DNA of 37,763 nucleotides from Gammaproteobacteria bacterium (GCA_018827205.1 JAHJXZ010000008.1:1-37763), one strand, 5' to 3'; shown: positions 9,672 to 17,986, counted from the stretch's first letter. Numbers and translations: made by a program. The notes: generated from the sequence alone by a model not told the origin.

Positions 9672-10838
9672 TTAGAAGCCAGCCGCCACGGCTTTATCAA
9701 TGACCCAGTCGAGCGATGGGCCGCGGTCAATCACCACTTCCACTGGTTGGCCGGCAAGGGTGCTGGGCAGGGTGGACTCCGGTTCGATTTCCGCGCGAAT
9801 ATCCGAAGACAGGCCGCCCTGGTGCAGGCTGGTACTGATGATTTTGCCGCGGCGTGGCGTGTCTTCACCGGCGACCCAGAAGTTCACGCGGGTGCCGGTG
9901 CGGGTCTGGGCAATGCTGCGGTAGGGGAAGCTAGCGGTGACGGTGGCTTTGCTGTCCTGCGGGACCAGCTCAAAGATCACATCGCCTTTATTGGCGAACT
10001 GGCCATCGGCGACCAACTGCTTGGCGATCTTGCAGTTGCACGGGCTGGTCAGGGTGCCTTTCATCTGCTTGCCGAACAGCTCTTCGACGTTGGCTGGAGT
10101 TAGTTGCTCGTCAGCCAAGTGGCCCTTGAGCATTTCCAGCATGGTGGCTGAGAAGGAAGCGATGGGCGCGCCCTTGTCCACCTCACCGCCTGGGCCTGCC
10201 AGGCTTTGCACGGTGCCTTCACGCGGCATGGTGACCTGCATGCTCGGCACGTTGACCATGGCGGATTCGGCGTGGGTGACGAAGTACAAGCCATACACCG
10301 ACTTGAAGATAAAACCGAATGCCGCCAGGCCGACCAAGAAGATCCCCAGGCTGAAGGTCACGGCCTTGAGACGGCCGAGGGCGCTCATGCTTGAGCCACT
10401 GCTGGCGTTCTTGCGGGCTTTGGTGAAGTTCTCGCGCTGCAAGGTGCTGAGCAGGTCGCCGGCGCTCACCAGTTCCCCGCCCAGGTAGGCGCTGATCAGG
10501 TGATGCAGGGTGGCTTGCTCGCGGGGCTTGAGGTTGTGCAGCTGGCAGCCGACGCGCTTGCTGTCGACATCCACCGAGCGCACCTGAAATTCGATATCGA
10601 TGCCCAGGTTGAAGCTGTCCAGCTTGAATTGCATGCGACCCTTGTGGAAGTCGCCGATCTGAATCTGCTGCTTGTTGTCGATAAAGCTGAAGCCGCCCGC
10701 GGAGATGTCGCTGAGCGCCATCTCGATACGTTCACGGTTTTTGTTCAGGTACTGCAGCACGACTGGGATTTTCACCCGTGCATGCTGGCGCTGGGCTTCA
10801 GATTCGTGGATCACATTGACGTTAACGGCTGTATTCAT
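9672..10838 (-). CDS. alg44: Alg44, c-di-GMP-binding alginate co-polymerase
   Basis: Inner-membrane protein that switches on the Alg8 polymerase when its PilZ domain binds c-di-GMP. 388 residues. The PilZ motifs are intact: Arg17 and Arg21 in RQHAR, and Asp44, Ser46 and Gly49 in DISAGG, the same numbers as in P. aeruginosa. A single membrane segment at about 157-180 is followed by a periplasmic HlyD-like (membrane-fusion) region. The start has a weak AGGA about 10 bases upstream. A diguanylate cyclase gene lies elsewhere in the window (20400-21569), but nothing here shows the two are linked. Confidence 0.96.
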   Translation of the reverse strand: MNTAVNVNVIHESEAQRQHARVKIPVVLQYLNKNRERIEMALSDISAGGFSFIDNKQQIQIGDFHKGRMQFKLDSFNLGIDIEFQVRSVDVDSKRVGCQLHNLKPREQATLHHLISAYLGGELVSAGDLLSTLQRENFTKARKNASSGSSMSALGRLKAVTFSLGIFLVGLAAFGFIFKSVYGLYFVTHAESAMVNVPSMQVTMPREGTVQSLAGPGGEVDKGAPIASFSATMLEMLKGHLADEQLTPANVEELFGKQMKGTLTSPCNCKIAKQLVADGQFANKGDVIFELVPQDSKATVTASFPYRSIAQTRTGTRVNFWVAGEDTPRRGKIISTSLHQGGLSSDIRAEIEPESTLPSTLAGQPVEVVIDRGPSLDWVIDKAVAAGF

Positions 10839-10872
10839 GAGTGCAAATTCCTGTTCAAGCGGAGTCCGGTCG

Positions 10873-12360
10873 TCACACCAGCACCATGAGGGCGGCGACG
10901 AATATGCTGGCGGCAGAGAAGGTCATGGCCCGTGAGGACCAGGTGTTGAACCAGCGCTGAAAGCTCACCAAACCGCGATCCAACTTGGTGTTCTGGCGGG
11001 TCCAGGATTGCTGGTCGAGGCGGAAGAACACGTAGATCTTCACCAGCGCACCGACGATCTGGTTGTAATAAAGAATCAGCGGATAAGCCGGGCCAATGTG
11101 GTGGCCAGTGACGCTGAGCAGCAGGGTTAGAGCCAGGCGGGTGAGGCCGATCCACAGCAGGTAGGCCAAGAAGAAACCGAGGCCGTATTTGATACTGGCA
11201 ATGATCGCGACGCTGAGGCCGAGCAGGCTGGTCCACATCGACACGCGTTGATCGAACAGCACCAGGCTGGTGAAACCGCCCAGGCGTTTGACCCCAAGGC
11301 GCAGGGCGCGGGCGTTCTGCCGCAGGTTGTTGCCGTACCAGCGGAACATCAGTTTGCGGCTGGCCTTGATAAAGCTCTTTTCCGGCGGGTGCTCGACCGT
11401 GTTGATCGATGCGTCTGGCACATAGAAGGTGTCGTAGCCCAGGCGCATCAGGCTGTACCAGCTGGACTTGTCGTCGCCAGTGAGAAACTGGAAGCGGCCC
11501 AGGCGCCAGTGCTCCAGGTGATCGCTTTCCACATCGGCGATAAACGCCGGGTCCGTCACCACTGCGGCGCGGAACACTGACATGCGCCCGGTCATGGTCA
11601 GCACGCGCTTGCTCAGGGCCATCGAGCACATGTTGAGGTGGCGCTGGGCGAAGCGCAGCTTGTGCCATTCACTCATCACATAGCCGCCGCGCACCTCGCA
11701 GAATTCATTGGTGGTGAGGCCGCCGACATTGGGGAACAACTTGAACCAGGGTACGGTTTTGCGCACGACGCCTTCGCCGAGCACGGTGTCGCCATCGATC
11801 ACCGCAACCACGGCATCTGCTGCCGGCATCTGCCGTGAGATGGCGCGGAAGCCATAGGCCAGTCCGTCGCGTTTGCCGGTGCCGGGAATCCGCACAAAAC
11901 TCAGCGTGACGTGCGCCGGGGGCTGCATCTGCGCCCAGAGGTTTTTTACCAGCAGCTCATCCGACAGCTCGACAATGGAGCAGACCACGTTGGTCGGATA
12001 GCCGCACTCAATCGCCTCGCGGATCACCGAGCGGTAAACCTGGGCGGTGGTCAGGGCGTCGATGCGAAAGCTGGTGACCAGCAGGAATACTTGGGAAGGG
12101 TCAGCATCTCTGCCGAGTTTGGCGACCTTGCGCCGGTAGTGCGGGAACACCACATAGAGAAACAGCATGCCGCGTACGAAGTGCACAGCACCCATGGAAT
12201 AACGCCAGATGCCCACTGCGCCGATCAACAGCAGGTAGTCGCGCGACTCGGGGTCGAACACGCTCCTGGGCAGTGCCAGCGCAAGCAGCATCAGCAGTGA
12301 TACGTAGAACAGCCAGCCAGCAGCCTGGTTGAGGCCGCTTTTCAGCGTGTGCAGGTGCAT
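10873..12360 (-). CDS. alg8: Alg8, alginate polymerase (family 2 glycosyltransferase)
   Basis: Inner-membrane processive glycosyltransferase that polymerises GDP-mannuronate. About 495 residues from ATG 12360. The catalytic core shows DGD (Asp189 and Asp191), a TGDD segment (Asp296/297) and the acceptor-site region ending in FRWYGNN. Hydrophobic segments at both ends frame the cytosolic GT-A domain. Three in-frame ATGs occur (12372, 12366, 12360); the third places GGA seven bases upstream and aligns with the P. aeruginosa start MHRLKTG, so I prefer it, with modest certainty. An 83-bp spacer with a strong hairpin separates it from algD. Confidence 0.95.
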   Translation of the reverse strand: MHLHTLKSGLNQAAGWLFYVSLLMLLALALPRSVFDPESRDYLLLIGAVGIWRYSMGAVHFVRGMLFLYVVFPHYRRKVAKLGRDADPSQVFLLVTSFRIDALTTAQVYRSVIREAIECGYPTNVVCSIVELSDELLVKNLWAQMQPPAHVTLSFVRIPGTGKRDGLAYGFRAISRQMPAADAVVAVIDGDTVLGEGVVRKTVPWFKLFPNVGGLTTNEFCEVRGGYVMSEWHKLRFAQRHLNMCSMALSKRVLTMTGRMSVFRAAVVTDPAFIADVESDHLEHWRLGRFQFLTGDDKSSWYSLMRLGYDTFYVPDASINTVEHPPEKSFIKASRKLMFRWYGNNLRQNARALRLGVKRLGGFTSLVLFDQRVSMWTSLLGLSVAIIASIKYGLGFFLAYLLWIGLTRLALTLLLSVTGHHIGPAYPLILYYNQIVGALVKIYVFFRLDQQSWTRQNTKLDRGLVSFQRWFNTWSSRAMTFSAASIFVAALMVLV

Positions 12361-12388
12361 AAACATATCCATCGTTTGTGCCGGGTAG

Positions 12389-12418
12389 ACCCTGGGGCAG
12401 CGCGTGGCTGCCCAGGGT
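12389..12418 (-). other. Strong stem-loop between algD and alg8
   Basis: ACCCTG-G-GGCAGC pairs with GCTGCC-CAGGGT: 12 base pairs with one bulged base and a five-base loop (GCGTG). No T-run follows on the minus strand (the next bases are CTACCCGGC), so it is not a standard intrinsic terminator. It may protect the 3' end of a processed algD message or attenuate readthrough into alg8. Confidence 0.6.
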
Positions 12419-12443
12419 GTGCGTGGGCTTATAGCCGTTGCGC

Positions 12444-13754
12444 TTACCAGCAGATACCTTCGCTGCCGGCACGCGATGCAGTCGGCATAAAGCCCACCAG
12501 GTCGACCACGTGTTTGCCGTGCAAGGCTTGCTGCGCCAGTGGGGCAAAGTGCATATCGCTGTTGCCCAACACGATGATGTCGGCGTTATCCACCACGGCA
12601 TCGAAGTCACTGCTGAGCAGCGATGAAACGTGGGGGATCTTCGACTCGATGTAGTCCTTGTTCGCCCCGTAAACGCGGGCGTACTCGACATTTCGGTCGA
12701 AGATGCTCAGGTCGTAACCCTTGCCGATGAGCATTTCCGCCAGCTCTACCAGCGGGCTTTCGCGCAGGTCATCAGTGCCGGCCTTGAAGCTCAAACCGAG
12801 CAGGGCGACCTTGCGTTTGTCGTAGCCGGCGATGATGTCGAAGGCGTTCTGCACCTGAATGGCGTTACTGCGCATCAGCGAGCCAATCAGCGGGGCATCG
12901 ACATCCATAGCACCCGCGCGGTAGGACAGGGCGCGCACGTCCTTGGGCAGGCACGAGCCGCCAAAGGCGAAGCCGGGTTTCATGTAGTACTTGGAGAGGT
13001 TGAGCTTGTGATCCTGGCAGATCACGTCCATCACATCGCGGCCATCGACGCCGGCCGCCTTGGCGATATTGCCGATCTCGTTGGCAAAGGTGACCTTGGT
13101 GGCGTGCCACACGTTGCAGGTGTACTTGATCATCTCGGCAACATCGATGCTCTTGCGGATGATCGGCGCATCCAGCTCGCTGTAGATGGCTTCCAGCAAG
13201 TCGCCGGAGGCTTGATCCAACTCACCGATGACTGTCATGGGCGGGAAGTCGTAATCCTTGATCGCGGTGCTTTCACGCAAGAATTCCGGGTTTACTGCCA
13301 GGCCGAAATCGACCCCTGCTTGCTTGCCCGAGCAATCCTGCAGAATCGGCAGGACTACGTTTTTGGCAGTGCCGGGTAGCACCGTGCTGCGTACCACCAC
13401 GGTGTGGCGCTCGGTTTTGCCGCGCATGGCCAGGCCAATTTCACGGCACACGCCTTCGATGTAATTGAGTTCCAGGTCGCCGTTTTTCTTGCTCGGCGTG
13501 CCCACGCAGATAAACGATACGTCGCTATTGAGCACGGCATCGGCTACATCAGTAGTGCCGCGCAAATGCCCCGAGGCTAATCCCTGTTGCAACAGCACTT
13601 CCAAGCCTGGCTCAACAATTGGCGATTTGCCATTGTTGATCAGGTCAATCTTATTGGCGGATATATCTACGCCGATTACATGATGGCCGCGTGCGGATAA
13701 ACAACCTGCACAAACTGCCCCGACATAACCTAAACCGAAGATGCTAATTCGCAT
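12444..13754 (-). CDS. algD: AlgD, GDP-mannose 6-dehydrogenase
   Basis: Makes GDP-mannuronate from GDP-mannose with two NAD+, the committed step of alginate synthesis. 436 residues, the same as P. aeruginosa AlgD. N-terminal Rossmann motif [11 protein letters not shown]; catalytic Cys268 in [10 protein letters not shown]-terminal domain with [13 protein letters not shown]; ends EGICW. ATG 13754 is preceded by GAGGT; a start six codons upstream (13772) has no ribosome-binding site and does not fit the family. First gene of the operon, so its promoter drives the whole unit. Confidence 0.98.
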   Translation of the reverse strand: MRISIFGLGYVGAVCAGCLSARGHHVIGVDISANKIDLINNGKSPIVEPGLEVLLQQGLASGHLRGTTDVADAVLNSDVSFICVGTPSKKNGDLELNYIEGVCREIGLAMRGKTERHTVVVRSTVLPGTAKNVVLPILQDCSGKQAGVDFGLAVNPEFLRESTAIKDYDFPPMTVIGELDQASGDLLEAIYSELDAPIIRKSIDVAEMIKYTCNVWHATKVTFANEIGNIAKAAGVDGRDVMDVICQDHKLNLSKYYMKPGFAFGGSCLPKDVRALSYRAGAMDVDAPLIGSLMRSNAIQVQNAFDIIAGYDKRKVALLGLSFKAGTDDLRESPLVELAEMLIGKGYDLSIFDRNVEYARVYGANKDYIESKIPHVSSLLSSDFDAVVDNADIIVLGNSDMHFAPLAQQALHGKHVVDLVGFMPTASRAGSEGICW

Positions 13755-13765
13755 CGTATTTACCT

Positions 13766-13772
13766 CGTCCAT
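13766..13772 (-). promoter_or_regulatory. GGA motif overlapping algD ribosome-binding site
   Basis: ATGGACG on the leader strand fits the CsrA/RsmA core ANGGAYG and shares its last base with the GAGGT ribosome-binding site (13766-13762). Binding here would block ribosome loading. The ATG within it is not used as a start. Confidence 0.35.
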
Positions 13773-13947
13773 TTCAGATGATTAATGAGTGGCGATTAGC
13801 CACGGTTATTCGTTAGTTCGGCGCGCATAAGTGCATGAACTAATACAGGCATAAAAGTTGGTTGGTGGCGTATCGCTACCGGAGTCGGGCTTGGTATGTA
13901 GCACGCCCGTTCTATATGTGTTGTTGTCGCTGCAGGCTCTGTCTCGG

Positions 13948-13954
13948 TCCTTGT
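13948..13954 (-). promoter_or_regulatory. RsmA-type GGA motif in algD leader
   Basis: ACAAGGA on the leader strand matches the core of the CsrA/RsmA consensus (ACARGGA). A second GGA motif lies at the algD ribosome-binding site about 180 bases downstream; CsrA-family proteins often bridge two such sites. The match is short, so chance is possible. Confidence 0.35.
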
Positions 13955-14026
13955 CAGTGAGTCATTGGGTTGTTGATAGTTCCACCTTATATTTACCCGT
14001 AACTTTCTTTTAGGTGAGTTTCTGCG

Positions 14027-14042
14027 CCGAACATTGGTTCGG
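14027..14042. repeat. Palindrome CCGAAC-ATTG-GTTCGG
   Basis: Six-base arms with a four-base centre, 18 bp from the neighbouring repeat. It could be a tetraloop hairpin in the algD leader RNA or a protein-binding palindrome. Confidence 0.45.
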
Positions 14043-14060
14043 AATTAATGGCAGATATAC

Positions 14061-14080
14061 TCACGCGGAAAGTTGCGTGA
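14061..14080. repeat. Inverted repeat TCACGC-N8-GCGTGA
   Basis: Six-base-pair perfect stem with an eight-base loop, directly abutting the 12-bp repeat that starts at 14081. It would lie in the first 35 bases of the algD leader RNA. No known function. Confidence 0.45.
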
Positions 14081-14118
14081 AGAAAAACATCGTGTCGCTA
14101 TGAGTCCGATGTTTTTCT
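14081..14118. repeat. 12-bp perfect inverted repeat around the algD -10
   Basis: AGAAAAACATCG and CGATGTTTTTCT are perfect complements separated by 14 bases. The proposed -10 (14099-14103) lies in the spacer between the arms, and the predicted transcript start lies in or at the edge of the downstream arm. It may be an operator, or form a hairpin at the very 5' end of the transcript. Confidence 0.6.
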
Positions 14119-14127
14119 GATGGTTCC
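14099..14127 (-). promoter_or_regulatory. Candidate AlgU (sigma-22) promoter of algD
   Basis: GGAACCA (14127-14121) as the -35, 17 bases, then TCATA (14103-14099) as the -10, compared with the AlgU consensus GAACTT-N16/17-TCtga. The GGAAC and the AAAACATC within the spacer resemble the known P. aeruginosa algD promoter as I remember it, and the distance to the start codon is similar. The last two bases of the -35 and the centre of the -10 deviate, so this is a plausible but unproven call. Confidence 0.5.
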
Positions 14128-14128
14128 T

Positions 14129-14138
14129 ACCGCTCGTC
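14129..14138 (+). promoter_or_regulatory. AlgR-like binding site
   Basis: ACCGCTCGTC on the plus strand differs by one base from the AlgR core ACCGTTCGTC. It lies directly upstream of the proposed -35, at about -46 to -37, and points opposite to transcription. That is the place and orientation of the proximal AlgR site (RB3) in P. aeruginosa. Confidence 0.45.
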
Positions 14139-14312
14139 ATCTTTTGCAATGAAATGAGAACTGCTTGGTAGTTGTGCTTTGATGGCACTTTGCAATTGTC
14201 GGGCGGGAAAATCGCGCGGTGTATATGGGCGTTAAAAAGTTCAACAATGAAGTTGGGCTTTAATAAAACTGACTGTTGGAATAAGTATTGAACAACGCGG
14301 GAAATAGCGGGG

Positions 14313-14334
14313 GCGGGCCGTTGGCGCGGCCCGC
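14313..14334 (-). terminator. Hairpin after yaaA
   Basis: GCGGGCCG and CGGCCCGC form an eight-base-pair G+C stem with loop TTGGCG, 14 bp past the yaaA stop. On the minus strand it is followed by C-rich sequence and then TATTTCCC rather than a T-run, so termination strength is doubtful. Confidence 0.4.
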
Positions 14335-14348
14335 AGGGGGAGGCGGGG

Positions 14349-15128
14349 TCAGTCTTGTGGGTGGTCGCGGAGGAAAACCAGGGTGTCAGCTTTCGAGTTT
14401 TCAACCGAGTAGCGGTAGCCCTCATAGGTGAAGTCCTTGAGGCCGGCCGGATCGGTCAGGCGCTCCTTGATCACATAGCGGGCCATCAGGCCGCGAGCCT
14501 TTTTCGCGTAGAAACTGATGATCTTGTACTGGCCGTTCTTCTGATCCTTGAACTCGGTGTCGATGATCCGCGCATTCAGTGCCTTGCGTTTCACTGCGCT
14601 GAAATATTCGTTGGATGCCAGGTTAAGCAGCACCTCGTCGCCCTGAGCGGCTAGCGCCTCATTCAACCAGCCACTGATGCGCTCGCCCCAGAAGTCATAG
14701 AGGTTATTACCGCGCGGATTGGTCAGCTTGGTACCCATTTCCAGGCGGTAGGGCTGCATCAGATCAAGCGGGCGCAGCACGCCATACAGGCCGGAGAGCA
14801 TGCGTAGGTGGGTTTGGGCGAAGTCGAAGTCCTTTTCGCTGAAATCCTCAGCGTTCAGCCCGGTGTATACGTCGCCCTTGAACGCCAACAGCGCCTGCTT
14901 GGCGTTGGACGGGTTGAATGGTCGCTCCCAGCTGCCGAAACGGGCGGCATTGAGACCGGCGAGTTTGTCCGAGAGGTGCATCAGCTCGGCGATCTGCGCC
15001 GGGCTGAAGTCGCGCAGCTGCTGAATCAGCTCCTGGGCATGATCAAGGTGTTCCGGTTGGGTAAAACGCGGGGTCGCAGGCGGAGTCTCGTAATCGAGGG
15101 TCTTGGCCGGGGAAATCACCATCAACAT
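14349..15128 (-). CDS. yaaA: YaaA family peroxide-stress protein
   Basis: DUF328/YaaA protein. E. coli YaaA is induced by OxyR and lowers free iron and DNA damage during peroxide stress; the biochemical activity is not settled. 259 residues, the usual length. The family start [16 protein letters not shown] is at ATG 15128 with an AGGAG ribosome-binding site; longer readings upstream run into the divergent dmeF region. Family segments [16 protein letters not shown] and [12 protein letters not shown] are present, and a Lys/Arg-rich stretch near [13 protein letters not shown] fits proposed DNA contact. It is upstream of and co-directional with algD, but separated from it by a hairpin and the algD promoter. 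Confidence 0.93.
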   Translation of the reverse strand: MLMVISPAKTLDYETPPATPRFTQPEHLDHAQELIQQLRDFSPAQIAELMHLSDKLAGLNAARFGSWERPFNPSNAKQALLAFKGDVYTGLNAEDFSEKDFDFAQTHLRMLSGLYGVLRPLDLMQPYRLEMGTKLTNPRGNNLYDFWGERISGWLNEALAAQGDEVLLNLASNEYFSAVKRKALNARIIDTEFKDQKNGQYKIISFYAKKARGLMARYVIKERLTDPAGLKDFTYEGYRYSVENSKADTLVFLRDHPQD

Positions 15129-15209
15129 AAGCGTGCTCCTGAAAGTCTGCGGCGATTCTAGAAGCTGGCAGTCGCTGAGACTACCTATTAGGGCGATTAG
15201 CGTTGCGAC

Positions 15210-15239
15210 TTGACCGAGGGGCCGCCACGGGGTTGTAGT
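15210..15239 (+). promoter_or_regulatory. Candidate promoter for dmeF
   Basis: TTGACC (15210-15215), 18 bases, TGTAGT (15234-15239), about 30 bp before the dmeF start. The -35 is good and the -10 poor, with a slightly long spacer, as is common for promoters needing an activator. Half-dyad GACT at each end hints at a metal-responsive regulator, but no regulator gene is adjacent. Confidence 0.35.
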
Positions 15240-15270
15240 CTGCCTAGGTCGAATCCTCCAAGGAGCTAGC

Positions 15271-16278
15271 ATGACCGCCTGCAACCATTCGCGCTGGGAG
15301 CCGTCCCACGATTACCGCCCGCTGGAAACCACCGCTGAACGCCAGGCCTGGCGCGTGGCGGCGCTGACCGGGGTGACCATGCTGGTGGAGATTGTCGCCG
15401 GCTATGCATTCAACTCCATGGCCTTGCTTGCCGATGGCTGGCACATGGCCTCGCATATGCTCGCCATCGGCCTGACTGCGTTGGCGTATTTGTTGGCGCG
15501 GCGTTATGCCAATGACCCGCGTTTTGCCTTTGGTACCTGGAAGATTGAGGTACTGGCCGGTTTCGCCAGTGCCTTGTTGCTGGTGGTCGTGGTGGCGATG
15601 CTGGCGTTCGAGTCGCTGTGGCGCCTATTGCAGCCGCAGACGATTGCTTTCGATATGGCGCTGTGGGTCGCAGTGGTTGGCCTGCTGGTCAATCTGGTAT
15701 CCGCCTGGCTGCTGCGTGACAGTCATGATCACGCCCATGGCCACGGGCATGATCAGCACGCCGCCGCACATGCTTATGGCGATCACGATCACGATCACGA
15801 TCACGATCATGCTGTTGCTGCGCCTGCGGGCAAGGACCTAAATCGCCACGCGGCTTTTATCCATGTGCTCGCAGATGCCCTGACCTCGGTGGCGGCCATC
15901 CTGGCCCTACTGGGCGGCATGCTGTTGGGTTGGGATTGGCTCGACCCGCTGATGGGCGTGATTGGCGCAGTGATCATTGGTGTATGGGCCAAGGGCCTGC
16001 TGATCGAGACTGGCAAGGTGCTGCTTGATCGCGAGATGGACAGCCCGGTGGTCGAGCGCGTACGCACTGCCTTGGCCCAGGAGGAAGATACCGAACTGGC
16101 GGACCTGCATCTGTGGCGTGTCGGTCGGGCGCAGTTCGCTTGCATCGTCAGCGTGGTAACCCATGGCGACGGTTCTGCAGATCGCTACAAGGCGCGGCTG
16201 GCGGGGATTGCGGAGCTGGTGCATGTGACCGTGGAGGTCAATCGCTGTGCCGAAGAACACAGGGTGGCGCGGGGCTGA
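15271..16278 (+). CDS. dmeF: DmeF-type cation diffusion facilitator (Co2+/Ni2+ efflux)
   Basis: Inner-membrane CDF antiporter exporting divalent metal in exchange for protons. 335 residues with six membrane segments. The metal site is visible as ADGWHMASH in the second segment and HVLAD (His198, Asp202) in the fifth. A cytoplasmic loop at about residues 151-181 is rich in His (HDHAHGHGH, then five Asp-His pairs). The C-terminal domain holds [11 protein letters not shown]. The His-rich loop and the N-terminal Trp-x-x-Ser-His segment favour the DmeF subgroup over ZitB/CzcD; the exact metal cannot be told from sequence. ATG 15271 has AAGGAG six bases upstream. Divergent from yaaA. Confidence 0.88.
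   Translation: MTACNHSRWEPSHDYRPLETTAERQAWRVAALTGVTMLVEIVAGYAFNSMALLADGWHMASHMLAIGLTALAYLLARRYANDPRFAFGTWKIEVLAGFASALLLVVVVAMLAFESLWRLLQPQTIAFDMALWVAVVGLLVNLVSAWLLRDSHDHAHGHGHDQHAAAHAYGDHDHDHDHDHAVAAPAGKDLNRHAAFIHVLADALTSVAAILALLGGMLLGWDWLDPLMGVIGAVIIGVWAKGLLIETGKVLLDREMDSPVVERVRTALAQEEDTELADLHLWRVGRAQFACIVSVVTHGDGSADRYKARLAGIAELVHVTVEVNRCAEEHRVARG
15781..15810 (+). repeat. Six-base microsatellite in dmeF His-loop
   Basis: Four copies of GATCAC plus GATCAT, encoding five Asp-His pairs. Gain or loss of units keeps the reading frame and changes the number of His ligands in the metal-binding loop. Confidence 0.8.
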
Positions 16279-16579
16279 AAGGAAAAAATATGTCGGCTCG
16301 AACGCCGGTGGGACTTCCGACTTTAACGGCGCATGCGTGGTGCGCCAAGCGCTATTTGTCGCTCCGATAAATAAACCTGAAAAACTCAAAAAATACGTTT
16401 TTCTGTCATCTGAATTGGAGTATCTAAAAGGCAAGACCGCCGAACCCTGCAGACAGGTGGCGGCCATTGGCCCTCACCTTTTTGCAGCCTTCTCAGCCTC
16501 GGCACTGAGGAGTCGACGGCCCCTCCGCGGCGCAGACTCGCCCCTGCGTTGCTTGGCTACTACAAGAAGGTGACCGAGT
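16279..16579. other. Gap between dmeF and the PhoH gene
   Basis: 301 bp with no convincing gene. It holds a GGCGCA/TGCGCC stem (16328-16346), an A+T-rich block (about 16365-16435) that includes a seven-base inverted repeat GAAAAAC/GTTTTTC (16379-16403) and is likely to contain the promoter, and a terminator-like hairpin (16456-16483). A 108-codon open frame on the plus strand has no protein-like character. Confidence 0.6.
16456..16483 (+). terminator. Intrinsic terminator in dmeF-phoH gap
   Basis: GGTGGCGGCC and GGCCCTCACC pair over ten positions, with one mismatch and one G-T pair, loop ATT, then five T. It lies about 180 bp after dmeF and 97 bp before the next gene. It could end dmeF readthrough, or a short untranslated transcript from the A+T-rich block just upstream. 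Confidence 0.55.
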
Positions 16580-17971
16580 ATGGATGACCACGGACGCTCC
16601 AAGCCCACCGCCCCAACCCTGTACGCCCTCGACACCAATGTGCTGATCCACGACCCCAACGCGCTGCTGAATTTTCAGGAGCACCACGTTGCAATTCCCA
16701 TGACAGTACTGGAGGAACTGGACAAGCTTAAAACCGGCAAACAGGGCGTGGCCGCCGAGTGCCGCCAAGCCATTCGTCTGATCGACAAGATTCTCGGCAG
16801 CGCCAACCCGGAGGAAGTGGAACACGGCGTCGCCATCCAGCGCGACAAGAGCGGCCCGTGCGGCTTTCTCTCAATTCTTATGAGTAAAAGCGCCACCCCG
16901 GTGACCTGGCTGCCGGAAGACCTCAACGACAACAAGATCATCAACCAGCTGGTCGAGCTTAAATCCCGGCGCCCCGGTCTCAACGTGGTGCTGGTGACCA
17001 AAGACATCAACATGCGCCTGAAGGCGCGCGCCTGTGGCATCGATTCGGAGGATTACCATACCGACCAGCTGGTCGACGATGTGTCCTTGCTGTCGCAGGG
17101 TTACCACAACATGGACGGCTCCTTCTGGGACCGCGTGAACAAGGTGGAAACCCGCCAGGACCACGGCCGCACCTGGCATCGCGTGCAGCTCACCGACAAT
17201 CTGCCGGCGGTGCACGTCAATGAGTTCATCATCGACGAGCAGGGCTTTGTCGGCTGGATCAAGGGCATCAAACACGGTGAGCTGCTGATTCTCGACATGC
17301 ACCAGGAACCGCTGATGCACCAGGAGGCCTGGGGCCTGCGGCCACGGGATATCTATCAGTCACTGGCGCTGTTTGCTCTGCTTGATCCGGACATCCACCT
17401 GGTCAACCTGTCCGGGGCGGCCGGTTCTGGTAAAACCATTCTGGCCCTGGCGGCGGCCATCGAGCAGACCATGGTCAGCAAGCGTTATCGGCGCATCATT
17501 GCCACCCGCAGCGTGCAGGGGCTGGATCAGGAGATCGGCTTTCTCCCCGGCACCGAAGCCGAGAAGATGGAGCCCTGGCTTGGCGCCATCACCGACAACC
17601 TCGAAGCCCTGCATATGGACGACGAGAACACCCACGGCAGCGTCGACTACATCCTGCAAAAGGTTCCGCTGCAGTTCAAATCCCTCAACTACATCCGTGG
17701 CCGTAGCTTCCAGCAGAGCCTGATCCTGATCGACGAATGTCAGAACCTCACTCCGCACCAGATGAAAACCATCATCACCCGTGCCGGCAGCGGCTCGAAA
17801 GTGGTGTGCCTGGGCAACCTGGCGCAGATCGATACGCCTTATCTGTCGGCGCCCAGTTCGGGCCTGACCTACCTGACGGAGCGCTTCAAAGACTTCGAGC
17901 ATGGCGTGCACATCACCCTGCAAGGGGTGCCGCGCTCGATCCTTGCCGAGTACGCCGAAACTCATATGTAA
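16580..17971 (+). CDS. PIN-domain PhoH family ATPase
   Basis: 463-residue fusion of an N-terminal PIN nuclease-like domain (about 12-155, starting YALDTNVLIHDP, with conserved acids at LEELDKLK and VTKDINMR) and a C-terminal PhoH ATPase (about 250-463). Walker A GAAGSGKT is at about 279-286 and Walker B LILIDECQN at about 381-389. This architecture (PhoH2/YlaK class) is linked in the literature to RNA unwinding and cleavage; the cellular role in Pseudomonas is unclear. ATG 16580 follows AAGAAGG at about nine bases. Despite the name, a full PhoB box is not visible upstream, only one half-site. Confidence 0.9.
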   Translation: MDDHGRSKPTAPTLYALDTNVLIHDPNALLNFQEHHVAIPMTVLEELDKLKTGKQGVAAECRQAIRLIDKILGSANPEEVEHGVAIQRDKSGPCGFLSILMSKSATPVTWLPEDLNDNKIINQLVELKSRRPGLNVVLVTKDINMRLKARACGIDSEDYHTDQLVDDVSLLSQGYHNMDGSFWDRVNKVETRQDHGRTWHRVQLTDNLPAVHVNEFIIDEQGFVGWIKGIKHGELLILDMHQEPLMHQEAWGLRPRDIYQSLALFALLDPDIHLVNLSGAAGSGKTILALAAAIEQTMVSKRYRRIIATRSVQGLDQEIGFLPGTEAEKMEPWLGAITDNLEALHMDDENTHGSVDYILQKVPLQFKSLNYIRGRSFQQSLILIDECQNLTPHQMKTIITRAGSGSKVVCLGNLAQIDTPYLSAPSSGLTYLTERFKDFEHGVHITLQGVPRSILAEYAETHM

Positions 17972-17986
17972 CCCTCTCTCACGCTC

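Larger units (their letters stand above)
13755..14348 (-). promoter_or_regulatory. algD promoter and long untranslated leader
   Basis: 594 bp without a convincing gene between algD and yaaA. G+C is clearly lower than in the flanking genes. It contains, in the direction of algD transcription, a terminator-like hairpin after yaaA (14313-14334), an AlgR-like box (14129-14138), an AlgU-type promoter candidate (14099-14127), three inverted repeats (14081-14118, 14061-14080, 14027-14042) and two GGA motifs (13948-13954, 13766-13772). The predicted transcript start near 14092 would give a leader of about 340 bases, similar to the roughly 370-base algD leader of P. aeruginosa. A 126-codon open frame on the minus strand (14045-14425) has no protein-like features and is not called. 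Confidence 0.8.

Noticed and set aside
14237-14242. GAACTT on the minus strand as the AlgU -35 of algD
   Set aside because: The hexamer is perfect, but 16-17 bases downstream is ACCGC/CCGCG, not a TCtga-like -10, and the distance to algD (about 480 bp) is larger than expected. The site at 14099-14127 fits better overall.
14045-14425. 126-codon open frame on the minus strand in the algD leader
   Set aside because: It crosses the end of yaaA out of frame, has no ribosome-binding site, and covers inverted repeats and the proposed promoter; no protein-like pattern.
15625-15810. 61-codon minus-strand frame rich in alternating Val and Ile
   Set aside because: Complement of the GATCAC repeat in dmeF; not a gene.
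16403-16409. PhoB box upstream of the PhoH gene
   Set aside because: Only one CTGTCAT half-site; the second half 11 bp away does not match.
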